Virus record (IMG/VR): IMGVR_UViG_3300030012_002336
Span: 1-64,000 of that record
Strand: one strand, 5' to 3'
Source: a virus
Length of the DNA: 64,000 nt
Shown: piece by piece, positions 1 through 6,824 of the stretch
How the letters are laid out: each line of letters begins with the position of its first letter
How positions within the stretch are numbered: position 1 is the stretch's first letter
The notes under the pieces: generated by a model
Told to the model about the DNA's origin: nothing
Databases searched by the model: none
Seen by the model: only the letters and a program-made list of their open reading frames with translations
Program-made: the position numbers and the translations under genes

Positions 1-6
1 GTATTT

Positions 7-263
7 GTTTGAATTTTACCCGTCATCAATATAATTCAAACCAAGGCAAGTGATGTGCCTTCATTACTTGTTGGGAATAGGTTTATAAGAGCTGAGCATC
101 TCTTTAAACTGTTCAATTCAATTAAATAGATAGCATTCAATTTATGTATATAACGCATAATGAAGCAGGATGTTATTAAATTAAGAAGCCGCCAGAATCT
201 TATAGGTAACTTAATTGAATATTTAATATAATAGAGGTAGCTTGCAACTAAGTTACCTCTATT
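7..263 (+). ncRNA. Gene-free, highly structured region; candidate noncoding RNA
   Basis: I see no convincing gene in the first 329 bases. The stretch holds a chain of inverted repeats. GTTTGAATT (7-15) pairs with AATTCAAAC (33-41). CCAA plus CAAGTGATG (41-44, 47-55) pairs with CATTACTTG plus TTGG (62-74) around the loop TGCCTT. Bases 128-171 form an imperfect hairpin around TTATG/CATAA. A 14-bp stem closes the series at 230-263. Such density in one AT-rich intergenic gap suggests a structured transcript just ahead of a tRNA gene, but a replication origin or a long untranslated leader would also fit. The region may extend left of the window. No known RNA family was recognised. Confidence 0.3.
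230..263 (+). terminator. Strong hairpin, terminator or attenuator
   Basis: AATAGAGGTAGCTT (230-243) pairs with AAGTTACCTCTATT (250-263) across a 6-base loop, with one G-T pair. Only a weak T-rich tail follows. The upstream segment AGGTAACTT (204-212) is also perfectly complementary to AAGTTACCT (250-258), so two mutually exclusive structures are possible. Confidence 0.45.
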
Positions 264-329
264 TAATCTAACAGAGTAAACTGTTTAAATCAACTCAATA
301 GAATTAATAACTTACTTAAATTAAATAAT

Positions 330-521
330 ATGAAAGTTTTTGGATTTAACCGTTATGGTTTTTTATATATAGATAATGGCAAGAGCCTTATCTGGCAGCA
401 AGTTACATCTAGTGAATCAGAGATGTTAAATAGATACTCTAGTATTCAAGAGTATGATACCTTTAATGATGCATGGTTTGCATATGGTAAGGTTGATAAT
501 AACGTCACCACTGACGTATAA
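330..521 (+). CDS. Small hypothetical protein (63 aa)
   Basis: This is the first protein gene of the rightward block. The 63-residue product is soluble, aromatic-rich and mildly acidic, and has no motif I recognise. The start codon follows an A/T-rich leader without a Shine-Dalgarno sequence, as usual for Bacteroidota. The last codons contain a 6-bp inverted repeat (ACGTCA/TGACGT, about 501-516). The gene stands alone between the structured region and the tRNA. It is probably real, because the frame begins right after a long gene-free gap and is followed by hairpins, but no function can be assigned. Confidence 0.6.
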   Translation: MKVFGFNRYGFLYIDNGKSLIWQQVTSSESEMLNRYSSIQEYDTFNDAWFAYGKVDNNVTTDV

Positions 522-588
522 ACAATACCAGTATTAAAAGTACTGTTATAGTAAACAGTTGTTATGATTGTTTATTTAAGTGGGTAGT

Positions 589-628
589 GATTAAGGGGAA
601 GTTTTATAGCTACTACTTCTCCTTAATC
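589..628 (+). terminator. Hairpin upstream of the tRNA
   Basis: GATTAAGGGGAAGT (589-602) pairs with ACTTCTCCTTAATC (615-628) with one G-T pair and a 12-base loop, followed by CGTTTT. It lies six bases before the tRNA and could end the preceding transcript or mark the 5' processing site of the tRNA precursor. The rest of 522-740, outside this hairpin and the tRNA, shows nothing else. Confidence 0.45.
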
Positions 629-634
629 CGTTTT

Positions 635-708
635 GGTCTCATAGCTCAATTGGATAGAGCAACAGCCTTCTAAGCTGTAGGTTCTAGGTTCAAGTCCTAG
701 TGGGATCA
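635..708 (+). tRNA. tRNA-Arg (anticodon UCU)
   Basis: The cloverleaf is complete. The acceptor stem GGTCTCA pairs with TGGGATC and the discriminator base is A. The D arm is AGCTC...GAGC. The anticodon stem ACAGC/GCTGT encloses the loop CTTCTAA, giving anticodon TCT. The T arm contains the loop GTTCAAGTC. The CCA end is not encoded. It reads AGA, which is visibly the favoured arginine codon in this window, so the gene probably supplements a scarce host tRNA. Confidence 0.95.
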
Positions 709-740
709 CGAAATAAATTGTATAACTTAATAATAATAAA

Positions 741-1187
741 ATGAATATAGAAAAAATAACTTATAACGTAGTAAAGCAACACATTATGCATTCAGAGGTT
801 AACTCAGCAGAATTTATAATGAAAATGATGATATCATATTTAACTGATGAAGAGAGAGGTGCAGTAATGGATGAAATAGTAAATGAAAGAGATCATGTTG
901 AATTTAAAAAAGGTACTTGGATATCTTTTGATTCTTCAGGTAATAAATATGATGGTCTTGAAGATATAATAGAAGAAGATAGAATGAAAGATGCAAAACT
1001 CATGGATCAAAATGGTTTTCTTAAAGCTAAGATCATAGATGACAAGAGTTATAGTGATGAATGCAATCCTTTTGCAGTTCAATATAAAGTAGAAATGCCT
1101 TATATGAATCCAGACCATGAGATTGCTAAAAAAGAACTATATGTTAAAAGATCTTTTATTGTAGGATTATGGAAAGATTCGGTATAG
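741..1187 (+). CDS. Hypothetical protein (148 aa)
   Basis: The product is a 148-residue charged, acidic protein with no recognised domain and no membrane segment. The N-terminal half is predicted helical by eye (residues 1-55); the middle is rich in Asp and Glu. Its end overlaps the start of the helix-turn-helix gene at 1169 by 19 bases, which suggests translational coupling. It follows the tRNA by about 30 bases. Function unknown. Confidence 0.75.
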   Translation: MNIEKITYNVVKQHIMHSEVNSAEFIMKMMISYLTDEERGAVMDEIVNERDHVEFKKGTWISFDSSGNKYDGLEDIIEEDRMKDAKLMDQNGFLKAKIIDDKSYSDECNPFAVQYKVEMPYMNPDHEIAKKELYVKRSFIVGLWKDSV

Positions 1188-1408
1188 TTGACTATGATGT
1201 TGTCACTGATCCTAATTTGTCTTTACAAGCTAAAGGTGTTTATGCAGTCATAAGCACCTTTTGCAACACCAATAGAACTTGTTATCCATCCATTGCAACT
1301 ATTGCAGATTTATGTGATGTGAGTACAAGAACTGTGGATAGAAAGCTTAAAGAATTGAAAGATAAAGGTTATCTTCATAGAAACGGAAAAATAATTAAAT
1401 TATTATAG
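1169..1408 (+). CDS. Helix-turn-helix protein (HTH_36-like)
   Basis: The 79-residue protein is almost entirely one winged-helix or helix-turn-helix domain. The pattern LSLQAKGVYAVI, then PSIATIADLCDVSTRTVDRKL and LKDKGYL is that of HTH_36, often found in phage and plasmid replication-initiation or regulatory proteins. The likely recognition helix is around residues 49-60. It lacks a second domain, so it may act as a small regulator or be the DNA-binding remnant of a RepA-like protein. It overlaps the upstream gene by 19 bases and so is probably co-translated with it. Domain assignment is by pattern only. Confidence 0.8.
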   Translation: MERFGIVDYDVVTDPNLSLQAKGVYAVISTFCNTNRTCYPSIATIADLCDVSTRTVDRKLKELKDKGYLHRNGKIIKLL

Positions 1409-1473
1409 CTATATATATGCTATATTTATTTATTGCTGTCTCAATTAGATTAGTATAAATAAATATAATAGTA

Positions 1474-1481
1474 TACTTTTG
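1474..1481 (+). promoter_or_regulatory. Possible Bacteroidota -7 element
   Basis: TACTTTTG fits the TAnnTTTG consensus and lies only 4 bases before the ATG at 1486. A transcript starting from it would be leaderless or nearly so. I found no clear -33 box, so this is weak support. Confidence 0.3.
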
Positions 1482-1485
1482 TGCT

Positions 1486-1752
1486 ATGATATATCAATTA
1501 CCAAACGGGCGTATAATAGAACTGACATTAGAACAATACCTAGATTTAACTGATGATGAGTTAAAAGATTTAAACGGTCTAGATTCTAGCTACACTACTG
1601 ACCCTAAAGGTCCTTTCTATAAATCAATTCTTGATAAAGCAAAGAAAGAAAAGAAAGATATCTCTTCTTCAGGTAATTATGAACCTGGAGTTGATGAGAT
1701 ATCCAAAGATGATATCATTAATGATGAATATTTTCATCGTGATGATACCTAA
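1486..1752 (+). CDS. Small acidic hypothetical protein (88 aa)
   Basis: The 88-residue product begins with a short hydrophobic and polar segment (MIYQLPNGRIIELTLEQYLDLTDDELKDL) and continues as a strongly acidic, lysine-interrupted tail that looks disordered. I have the impression of similar small proteins near the start of replication blocks in other Bacteroidota phages, but no named family. It is preceded by a possible promoter and followed after 33 bases by the acidic-tailed protein gene. Function unknown. Confidence 0.7.
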   Translation: MIYQLPNGRIIELTLEQYLDLTDDELKDLNGLDSSYTTDPKGPFYKSILDKAKKEKKDISSSGNYEPGVDEISKDDIINDEYFHRDDT

Positions 1753-1785
1753 ACAACCAAATTAATTAACTAAATATTTTTAAAA

Positions 1786-2373
1786 ATGATTGAAAACAAC
1801 CAACCAGTTGTCATTTCACGTGATGAAAGTGGCAACATTATTAGAGTATCAAAGAACAATCCTGAATACGGCTTTGTTAGAGTAGAGCAACCAACTTTTG
1901 CAATAGCAGGAGGATGGGTAGATGACAAAACTAGATCTGCAATTATCAACGGTAAGCTTGATAAACTACAAAGAATGCTACCAGCGTTAGAAAAAAATGA
2001 AAAGAACTTAAAAGGACAAATTATTATTACTGAACAGTTTGATCCATTCTTTACTAACACTGAACATCCTAAGTATGAGCAATTAAGAGATAAAAATCTT
2101 AAGATTGCAGGTGATACAGGTGTAGTTCTTAAAGGTGTAGATCCTGAAACAGGTGAAGAAAGACCTATTTATAGAAAAACTGAATTCACTAATGATATGA
2201 ATGCTACTGATACTTTTATTTCTCACATTAACAGTGATGAGATAAGAGCAGCACAAGCAGGAACTACAACTAAGGAAGCAAAAGAAGATTTCATGGCAGC
2301 AGCAGAAGAAGCTGACAAAGAAGTTGAGAAAGAAGAAGAAGTAGAAATGGAAGATGAAACTTTTGAGCTATAG
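1786..2373 (+). CDS. Acidic-tailed protein, possibly ssDNA-binding
   Basis: The 195-residue protein has a mixed core (residues 1-150) and a long, strongly acidic C-terminal tail of Glu and Asp ending DETFEL. The core contains GQIIITEQFDPFF and PIYRKTEFT segments of the kind seen in phage proteins suspected to bind single-stranded DNA. An acidic tail with a terminal hydrophobic tip is how bacterial SSB recruits partners. The probable SSB at 9489 ends in a similar DFEL. A single-gene transcript is likely, because a strong terminator follows. The ssDNA-binding role is an inference; it could also be a chaperone or inhibitor. Confidence 0.6.
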   Translation: MIENNQPVVISRDESGNIIRVSKNNPEYGFVRVEQPTFAIAGGWVDDKTRSAIINGKLDKLQRMLPALEKNEKNLKGQIIITEQFDPFFTNTEHPKYEQLRDKNLKIAGDTGVVLKGVDPETGEERPIYRKTEFTNDMNATDTFISHINSDEIRAAQAGTTTKEAKEDFMAAAEEADKEVEKEEEVEMEDETFEL

Positions 2374-2415
2374 GTCTGTTAACACCTTAAGTTAATAATT
2401 TATTTCAAGTGAATT

Positions 2416-2445
2416 AGGGATTGTTAGAAATAGCAATCCCTTTTT
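2416..2445 (+). terminator. Rho-independent terminator
   Basis: AGGGATTG (2416-2423) pairs perfectly with CAATCCCT (2434-2441) over a 10-base loop and runs into a T-tract. It ends the transcript of the acidic-tailed protein gene at 1786-2373. Confidence 0.85.
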
Positions 2446-2473
2446 CTTTATACAAACATTTAAATAAATAATC

Positions 2474-2959
2474 ATGTTAGATAAAAATCAAGCAAATAAA
2501 ATAAAATTACAACAAAGAAAAGATAGATACGAATACATGGGTTTACTAACTGAGTATCAATTAGTTATGAACACAGGTAGTTTCGTTGAGTATACTAAAT
2601 TAAATCCAAAGCAACACTTTATATTTAAAAGAGTATTGCATGGTCTAAAGATGTATAATGAAGCAGAGATTGCTAAAATGCATTGGGATAAAAAGAGAAG
2701 AGTGATTAAAGTATGGAAGCGTGGTCAAGAGGTTATTAATGAGCTAAAACAATGGGTAGCTTATAAGCAAGTTCAACCTATTTTTCGTATATTTGCTAAG
2801 TCTGAATTAGGTAGGGCAATATATGAATCTGAGTTTGAATATTTACCAGACTACAGGAATAAACATACACTTAAAGACTTAGGATTAAACTATTCAGATT
2901 TAATTCTAAAGTTTATGAGTGTAGGATTAGTTCCTAAAAACTTTTATAGTTTAAAATGA
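2474..2959 (+). CDS. Hypothetical protein (161 aa)
   Basis: This is a basic, largely helical 161-residue protein rich in Lys, Tyr and Phe, with no recognised motif. It is the first gene after a strong terminator and heads a tight run: its last codons overlap the HNH gene at 2956 by 4 bases (ATGA). The basic charge and position in the replication block suggest a nucleic-acid contact, but nothing in the sequence proves it. Confidence 0.75.
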   Translation: MLDKNQANKIKLQQRKDRYEYMGLLTEYQLVMNTGSFVEYTKLNPKQHFIFKRVLHGLKMYNEAEIAKMHWDKKRRVIKVWKRGQEVINELKQWVAYKQVQPIFRIFAKSELGRAIYESEFEYLPDYRNKHTLKDLGLNYSDLILKFMSVGLVPKNFYSLK

Positions 2960-3219
2960 GACAGAAATCAAAAAAAATGCAGAAGCTTGATGCAAAGTAT
3001 AGTAAATTAAGAAGGGTATTTCTTGATGACTATCCTATGTGTCAAGCTGCACTGCCTAAATGTACAATAAAGTCCACTGATGTCCACCATAAAAAAGGTA
3101 GGGGGATCTATCACAATGACGTAACTACTTGGCTATCAGTATGTAGGAACTGTCATAACTGGATAGAACTAAATCCCGTAGAGGCAGAAGAATTAGGATT
3201 TTCAATTAAAAGAATATGA
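2956..3219 (+). CDS. HNH-family endonuclease
   Basis: The 87-residue protein has a compact HNH layout. Two zinc-type cysteines (CQAALPKC) are followed by the catalytic pair in DVHHKKGRG, then SVCRNCHNWIELNP with a second Cys pair and the final His. A basic N-terminus would contact DNA. The size suits a stand-alone phage HNH nuclease, either homing-type or a DNA-processing enzyme. It overlaps both neighbours by 4 bases, so it is a fixed member of the operon rather than a recent insertion. The family call is good; the substrate is unknown. Confidence 0.85.
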   Translation: MRQKSKKMQKLDAKYSKLRRVFLDDYPMCQAALPKCTIKSTDVHHKKGRGIYHNDVTTWLSVCRNCHNWIELNPVEAEELGFSIKRI

Positions 3220-3452
3220 TTAAATTACTACAATACTTAGCAGTAACTTTACAAAGGGAAGATTTATATAATCTTGCAATGTTTTTGTCAGAGAATCCTG
3301 ACGTTATAGATCAAGAAACTTTAATGCATATAATAGATGAAGTTGATGGATGGAACAGTAACAATGAACTGTACCGTGAAGAACACAATAAACTTATTGA
3401 AGAGAAAAAACTTAAAGATTTATTAAGAGATAATAACATTAATTTAAATTAA
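3216..3452 (+). CDS. Hypothetical protein (78 aa)
   Basis: The short acidic, Leu- and Asn-rich protein looks fully helical: an N-terminal amphipathic helix, then a charged helix ending in EEKKLKDLLRDN. No family was recognised. It starts inside the last codons of the HNH gene (ATGA overlap) and is separated by one base from the membrane protein gene at 3454. Confidence 0.7.
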   Translation: MIKLLQYLAVTLQREDLYNLAMFLSENPDVIDQETLMHIIDEVDGWNSNNELYREEHNKLIEEKKLKDLLRDNNINLN

Positions 3453-3453
3453 G

Positions 3454-3651
3454 ATGAGAAAAAAAATTTTTAATATGAGTAAACATTTATTAGTATTACT
3501 TATAATGTTAACAGCACTTAGTTGTGGATCATACGGTATGTTTTACACACTATTTCATGGATGGGTATACATAATATTATTTATAATTAGTGGTGCATCA
3601 TTTGCACTTAGTATGTTTATACTATATACACTTTCTAATCAATCAAAATAA
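3454..3651 (+). CDS. Small membrane protein (65 aa)
   Basis: The product has two hydrophobic segments: residues about 10-28, ending in a lipobox-like ALSC, and about 35-60. It could be a two-pass inner-membrane protein. If the Cys in ALSCGS is lipidated it would instead be a small lipoprotein with one further membrane helix. It overlaps the SF2 helicase gene by one base (TAATG). Small membrane proteins in early phage regions often protect against superinfection or act on the host envelope, but no function can be read from this sequence. Confidence 0.65.
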   Translation: MRKKIFNMSKHLLVLLIMLTALSCGSYGMFYTLFHGWVYIILFIISGASFALSMFILYTLSNQSK

Positions 3652-4757
3652 TGGAAGTGAAGGAAATATCAAGAGATAAAGTACAAGCTGATGCATTAGA
3701 TGTAGCAATACAGAATGTAAGAGCAACTCTAGCGGTATCTATGGGAGTAGGTAAGACTAGAGTTGCTATTCAGCATTTAATAAAACTATATGATTCTTTT
3801 ATAAGGGTGTTAGTTGTTGTACCAAAGTGGTCTGTAAAAGATTCTTGGGAAGATGAACTACAAAAGATGGGTGAGCTTAGACTTGTACATCACATAGAGT
3901 TTTGCACATACTTATCATTAAATAAAAAGAATCCAAATGATTATGACATAGTCTATCTTGATGAATGTCATAGCTTATTAGAATCACATGAATCATTTCT
4001 CTCTGAGTTTAAAGGTAGAATACTGGGACTTACTGGTACACCACCAAGATCAGGAGAGAAACTAAAGATGGTTAATAAGTATTGTCCTGTTAAATATACA
4101 TTTAGTGTAGATGATGCAGCTGACAATGATATACTTAATGACTATCAGATTATAGTACATGAACTTGAACTATCAAGAGTGAAGAATGTTAAGAAGTCTA
4201 CAAGAGATGGAAGAACATGGTATACATCTGAGAAAGCAGATTATGATTACTTTACTGGTGCGTTGGGAGATGCACAAACACCAAAGCAGAAACAATATTT
4301 ATCTATTATGCGTATGAAAGCAATGATGGATTATCCTACTAAAGAAAATTATGCTAAAGGTATAATTAGAAATATAGGAACTAAATGTATTGTCTTTGCT
4401 AATACACAAGCACAAGCAGATAGAATGTGTAAACATAGTTATCATTCTAAAAACGCTGCATCGGAGGATAACTTACAGTTATTTAGTGATGGAAGAATAG
4501 ATAAACTATCTTGTGTATTACAACTAAGTGAAGGAGTTACAATCCCTAACCTACAACAAGGTATTATTATGCATGCATATGGCAATGAAAGAAAATCAGC
4601 ACAACGTATTGGTAGATTACTGAGACTTAATCCTACTGAGACAGCTACATGTCATATATTATGTTATAAAAATACACAAGATGTTAAGTGGGTTAACTCC
4701 GCACTTAGTTCTTTTGATGAAACTAAAGTTAAATATTATAATCCGTTAAATAAATGA
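3651..4757 (+). CDS. SF2 DNA helicase (SNF2/DEAD-like)
   Basis: The 368-residue enzyme shows the superfamily 2 motifs in order: motif I SMGVGKTR (Walker A), motif Ia VVVPKWSVKDSW, motif II DECH, motif III GLTGTPPR, then a second RecA-like domain with CIVFANTQAQA, QLSEGVTIPN and QRIGRLLRLNP (motif VI arginine fingers). The order and the compact size match phage helicases such as those of crAss-like phages and UvsW-like branch-migration helicases. It probably remodels forks or recombination intermediates using ATP. The start overlaps the upstream gene by one base, and its end overlaps the next micro-gene by 4. Confidence 0.9.
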   Translation: MEVKEISRDKVQADALDVAIQNVRATLAVSMGVGKTRVAIQHLIKLYDSFIRVLVVVPKWSVKDSWEDELQKMGELRLVHHIEFCTYLSLNKKNPNDYDIVYLDECHSLLESHESFLSEFKGRILGLTGTPPRSGEKLKMVNKYCPVKYTFSVDDAADNDILNDYQIIVHELELSRVKNVKKSTRDGRTWYTSEKADYDYFTGALGDAQTPKQKQYLSIMRMKAMMDYPTKENYAKGIIRNIGTKCIVFANTQAQADRMCKHSYHSKNAASEDNLQLFSDGRIDKLSCVLQLSEGVTIPNLQQGIIMHAYGNERKSAQRIGRLLRLNPTETATCHILCYKNTQDVKWVNSALSSFDETKVKYYNPLNK

Positions 4758-4879
4758 TAGAATTATTTGCACATGGTACAGCCCTTATCCTTGCGTTAGG
4801 GGCTGGTATCGTTATAGGAATTTATATTACAACACAGATAAGTGGTTGGATAGATAAAAATATTAAAAAAGATAAGTAA
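4754..4879 (+). CDS. Small single-pass membrane protein (41 aa)
   Basis: This short frame starts at the ATGA overlap with the helicase stop and ends at TAATG, overlapping the next gene, so its position supports translation. The product has one hydrophobic helix (residues about 9-28, Gly/Ile/Leu-rich) followed by a Lys-rich tail ending KNIKKDK, which predicts a cytoplasmic C-terminus. Function unknown. Confidence 0.6.
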   Translation: MIELFAHGTALILALGAGIVIGIYITTQISGWIDKNIKKDK

Positions 4880-5013
4880 TGGGAAAAATGAAAAACATTT
4901 ACATTCAAATGAAGAATGAAAAGTGGGAAGGTACTCCTGCAGAATACTTAAAAAAAATAATTAAAGAAAAAGAATTTAAAAAAAATGTTGAAGAATTATA
5001 CAAAAAAAATTAA
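4879..5013 (+). CDS. Small basic protein (44 aa)
   Basis: The start overlaps the upstream stop by one base (TAATG). The 44-residue product is basic and helical, with alternating Lys and Glu in the second half (EYLKKIIKEKEFKKNVEELYKK). Its 3' end overlaps the next gene by 29 bases. Nothing identifies a function. Confidence 0.55.
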   Translation: MGKMKNIYIQMKNEKWEGTPAEYLKKIIKEKEFKKNVEELYKKN

Positions 5014-5239
5014 TGAATGGGATCTAGATATAGAATATAAATATATTGCAGCTGAGCCTGCTACGCATGACTATCCTGGTACAGGATCTACTGTAGAAAT
5101 AGAAGCTATTTACTTATGGAATCATAATGTAAATGTATCAACTGATGAACCGGTTGATATGTCTAATTTCTTGTATGAGTTGTGTCCAGAGACAATGTAT
5201 GAGTTAGAAAAAGAAATAACAGAATATCATGAAAGGTAA
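4985..5239 (+). CDS. Hypothetical protein (84 aa)
   Basis: The 84-residue acidic protein has a beta-rich stretch, IEYKYIAAEPATHDYPGTGSTVEIEAIYL. It resembles small phage proteins in which a Pro/Gly-rich segment precedes a conserved VEIE strand. I know no function for that type. The start at 4985 lies inside the previous small gene; no other in-frame ATG exists nearby. It overlaps the following gene by 11 bases. Confidence 0.65.
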   Translation: MLKNYTKKINEWDLDIEYKYIAAEPATHDYPGTGSTVEIEAIYLWNHNVNVSTDEPVDMSNFLYELCPETMYELEKEITEYHER

Positions 5240-5612
5240 TTTCTTTTCTATAATGAAAAAAGTGGGTGATGAACTTACCCATACTATAAAAGCAAAAGGT
5301 ACACTCTATAAAAATTGGGTTAAAGAGTTACCTGAAGGTACAAAGGTAGAGATATTTGTTAGCATAGCTGGTGAAGATGGAACTAATGCACAACTTGCAA
5401 AGATCCATGCTATGATCAGAGAGTTAGCAAATGAAGTTGGACATACTTTTAATGAAATTAAACTTGAGGCTAAGAGAAATACAGGTTTATGTTTTGTTAG
5501 AGATAAGCAAGAGTATTGTAAATCATTTAAGGACTGCAGTAAGCAAGAATTAAACTTGGTAATACAGTCCTTAATTGAAATGGGGGATTTTGCTAATACT
5601 AATCTTCGTTAG
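5229..5612 (+). CDS. Possible NinB/Orf-like recombination protein (127 aa)
   Basis: The segment DGTNAQLAKIHAMIRELANEVGHTFNEIK followed by CKSFKDCSKQELNLVIQSLIEM is arranged like proteins of the NinB/Orf recombination-mediator type, in which a helical core precedes a C-terminal helix. The resemblance is by eye and weak. The start is either 5229, overlapping the previous gene by 11 bases, or Met9 at 5253. The 3' end overlaps the convergent gene on the other strand by 14 bases. Location among recombination and replication genes agrees with the idea but does not establish it. Confidence 0.5.
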   Translation: MKGNFFSIMKKVGDELTHTIKAKGTLYKNWVKELPEGTKVEIFVSIAGEDGTNAQLAKIHAMIRELANEVGHTFNEIKLEAKRNTGLCFVRDKQEYCKSFKDCSKQELNLVIQSLIEMGDFANTNLR

Positions 5613-6192
5613 AATCAGTATCTTTATCAGAAGCAGGCTCTATAGGTTTATAGTCTTCTGTTATTTTGTCTATTTCTTCTTGTGTAACTTCATAGCTAGG
5701 GTCTGTTTCTAAATTTTCTATAAATTCAGATACTTTATCTCCTACTGATTTGTCTGTTGGAACTAATTTACTTTGCTCTTGTGCTTGAAAATTAATTTCA
5801 GTTAGTAAACTCATTAGACACCATATAGCCATATCACCTGATGAAATTTGTTTAGATTCTTTTACACCTTCAAAGTCTGTTTGTATATTAAGCATAGCTT
5901 TTAAGACTTCTTCTTTGCTCATTTTTGACATGCAGAAGTTTAGTGTATCTTGAATTGCATTTTTAAATGTTCCTGATATGGGTACATTTATTATAGCATC
6001 AGTTGGTATTACAAACGCTTTTTTTTTGTATGTATCAGAGTTTCTTAACTCATGTTGTTTCTTTCTGATTGCTTCCCATTCTGCCTGATCTTTTGCTATA
6101 TAAGGATCTTTAAGTTTTTTAAAATCCTTTTCAGACATTATGTTATGTTTTTTATTTATTTCTTCAGGAGTTTGTTCTTTTTTCTTAGCCAT
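5599..6192 (-). CDS. Hypothetical charged protein on the opposite strand (197 aa)
   Basis: This is the only leftward gene in the replication block. I place the start at 6192 (MAKKKEQ), because an upstream in-frame TTG at 6213 would sit inside the promoter element at 6211-6218. The N-terminal third is rich in Lys and Glu and looks helical. A central segment, DAIINVPISGTFKNAIQDTLNFCMSKM, may fold. The last 60 residues are strongly acidic. No family was recognised. It is divergent from the DnaA-like gene and overlaps the convergent gene before it by 14 bases. A regulator acting on its own divergent promoter region is possible. Confidence 0.7.
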   Translation of the reverse strand: MAKKKEQTPEEINKKHNIMSEKDFKKLKDPYIAKDQAEWEAIRKKQHELRNSDTYKKKAFVIPTDAIINVPISGTFKNAIQDTLNFCMSKMSKEEVLKAMLNIQTDFEGVKESKQISSGDMAIWCLMSLLTEINFQAQEQSKLVPTDKSVGDKVSEFIENLETDPSYEVTQEEIDKITEDYKPIEPASDKDTDSNED

Positions 6193-6210
6193 AATAATAT
6201 TATTTATAAG

Positions 6211-6218
6211 CAAATATA
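6211..6218 (-). promoter_or_regulatory. -7 promoter element for the leftward gene
   Basis: On the minus strand this reads TATATTTG, matching the Bacteroidota consensus TAnnTTTG. It lies 18 bases before the ATG at 6192 and back to back with a second copy for the rightward gene. Confidence 0.55.
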
Positions 6219-6245
6219 TAGATAATAATATTAATAAAAAAATAT

Positions 6246-6253
6246 TATATTTG
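6246..6253 (+). promoter_or_regulatory. -7 promoter element for the DnaA-like gene
   Basis: TATATTTG followed by TAAACTT, 19 bases upstream of the ATG at 6273. The leader is A-rich (AAAAAAATCAAAATG) with no Shine-Dalgarno sequence, as in Bacteroidota. Confidence 0.6.
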
Positions 6254-6272
6254 TAAACTTAAAAAAATCAAA

Positions 6273-6824
6273 ATGTTTAAAGAAGATATGTTGAATATGA
6301 CAAATGATATTCATAACTTTAAGAATTCATTTGAATCAAAATACAATAAAAATATAAGTATATTAGTAACAGAAAATTCTGATGTTGTTGTAAATGTAAA
6401 ACAATGGCAAGATGAAATAGAAGCCATGAAAGATGCACATCAGGATAGAACTATACAGATACTAGAAAAACTAGTATTAGGTACAATGCGTACATTATAT
6501 CCTGAATTTAAAGGATGGAGATCTTTAGGTAAAGATTGTAGGAAAAGAGAGTTTGTATTATTCAAACAACTTTTTTGTTATATGTGTAATAAAATAGGAT
6601 TTACATTACAGTATACAGGTGATCATATAAATAAACATCATGCTAGTGTTTTATATCATGTAAGACAAGTTGAAAGTTTATTAGGTATTAGTGATCCTCA
6701 GATATGTGAAGCTTATGATAAATTAAAAGAAAATATTAGAAATTATGTTAGAACTATTCCAGAAGATATTAAAGGACAAGCTTACACCGAACCAATTACT
6801 TCTCTTGTACGGGATAAAGAATAG
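6273..6824 (+). CDS. DnaA domain IV-like DNA-binding protein
   Basis: Residues about 85-150 follow the pattern of the C-terminal DNA-binding domain of DnaA: CRKREFVLFKQLFCYMCNKIGF, then INKHHASVLYHVRQVESLL. The latter corresponds to the DnaA signature helix that reads the DnaA box (RDHSTV in the bacterial protein). The rest of the protein has no Walker motifs, so the AAA+ motor is missing. It may bind phage or host DnaA boxes, to recruit the helicase genes that follow or to block host initiation. It has its own promoter and overlaps the winged-helix gene by 80 bases. Homology is judged from pattern only. Confidence 0.7.
   Translation: MFKEDMLNMTNDIHNFKNSFESKYNKNISILVTENSDVVVNVKQWQDEIEAMKDAHQDRTIQILEKLVLGTMRTLYPEFKGWRSLGKDCRKREFVLFKQLFCYMCNKIGFTLQYTGDHINKHHASVLYHVRQVESLLGISDPQICEAYDKLKENIRNYVRTIPEDIKGQAYTEPITSLVRDKE

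Noticed and set aside
6193-6213. Earlier TTG start for the leftward gene at 5599-6192
   Set aside because: It would place the start inside a promoter element; MAKKKEQ at 6192 is normal.
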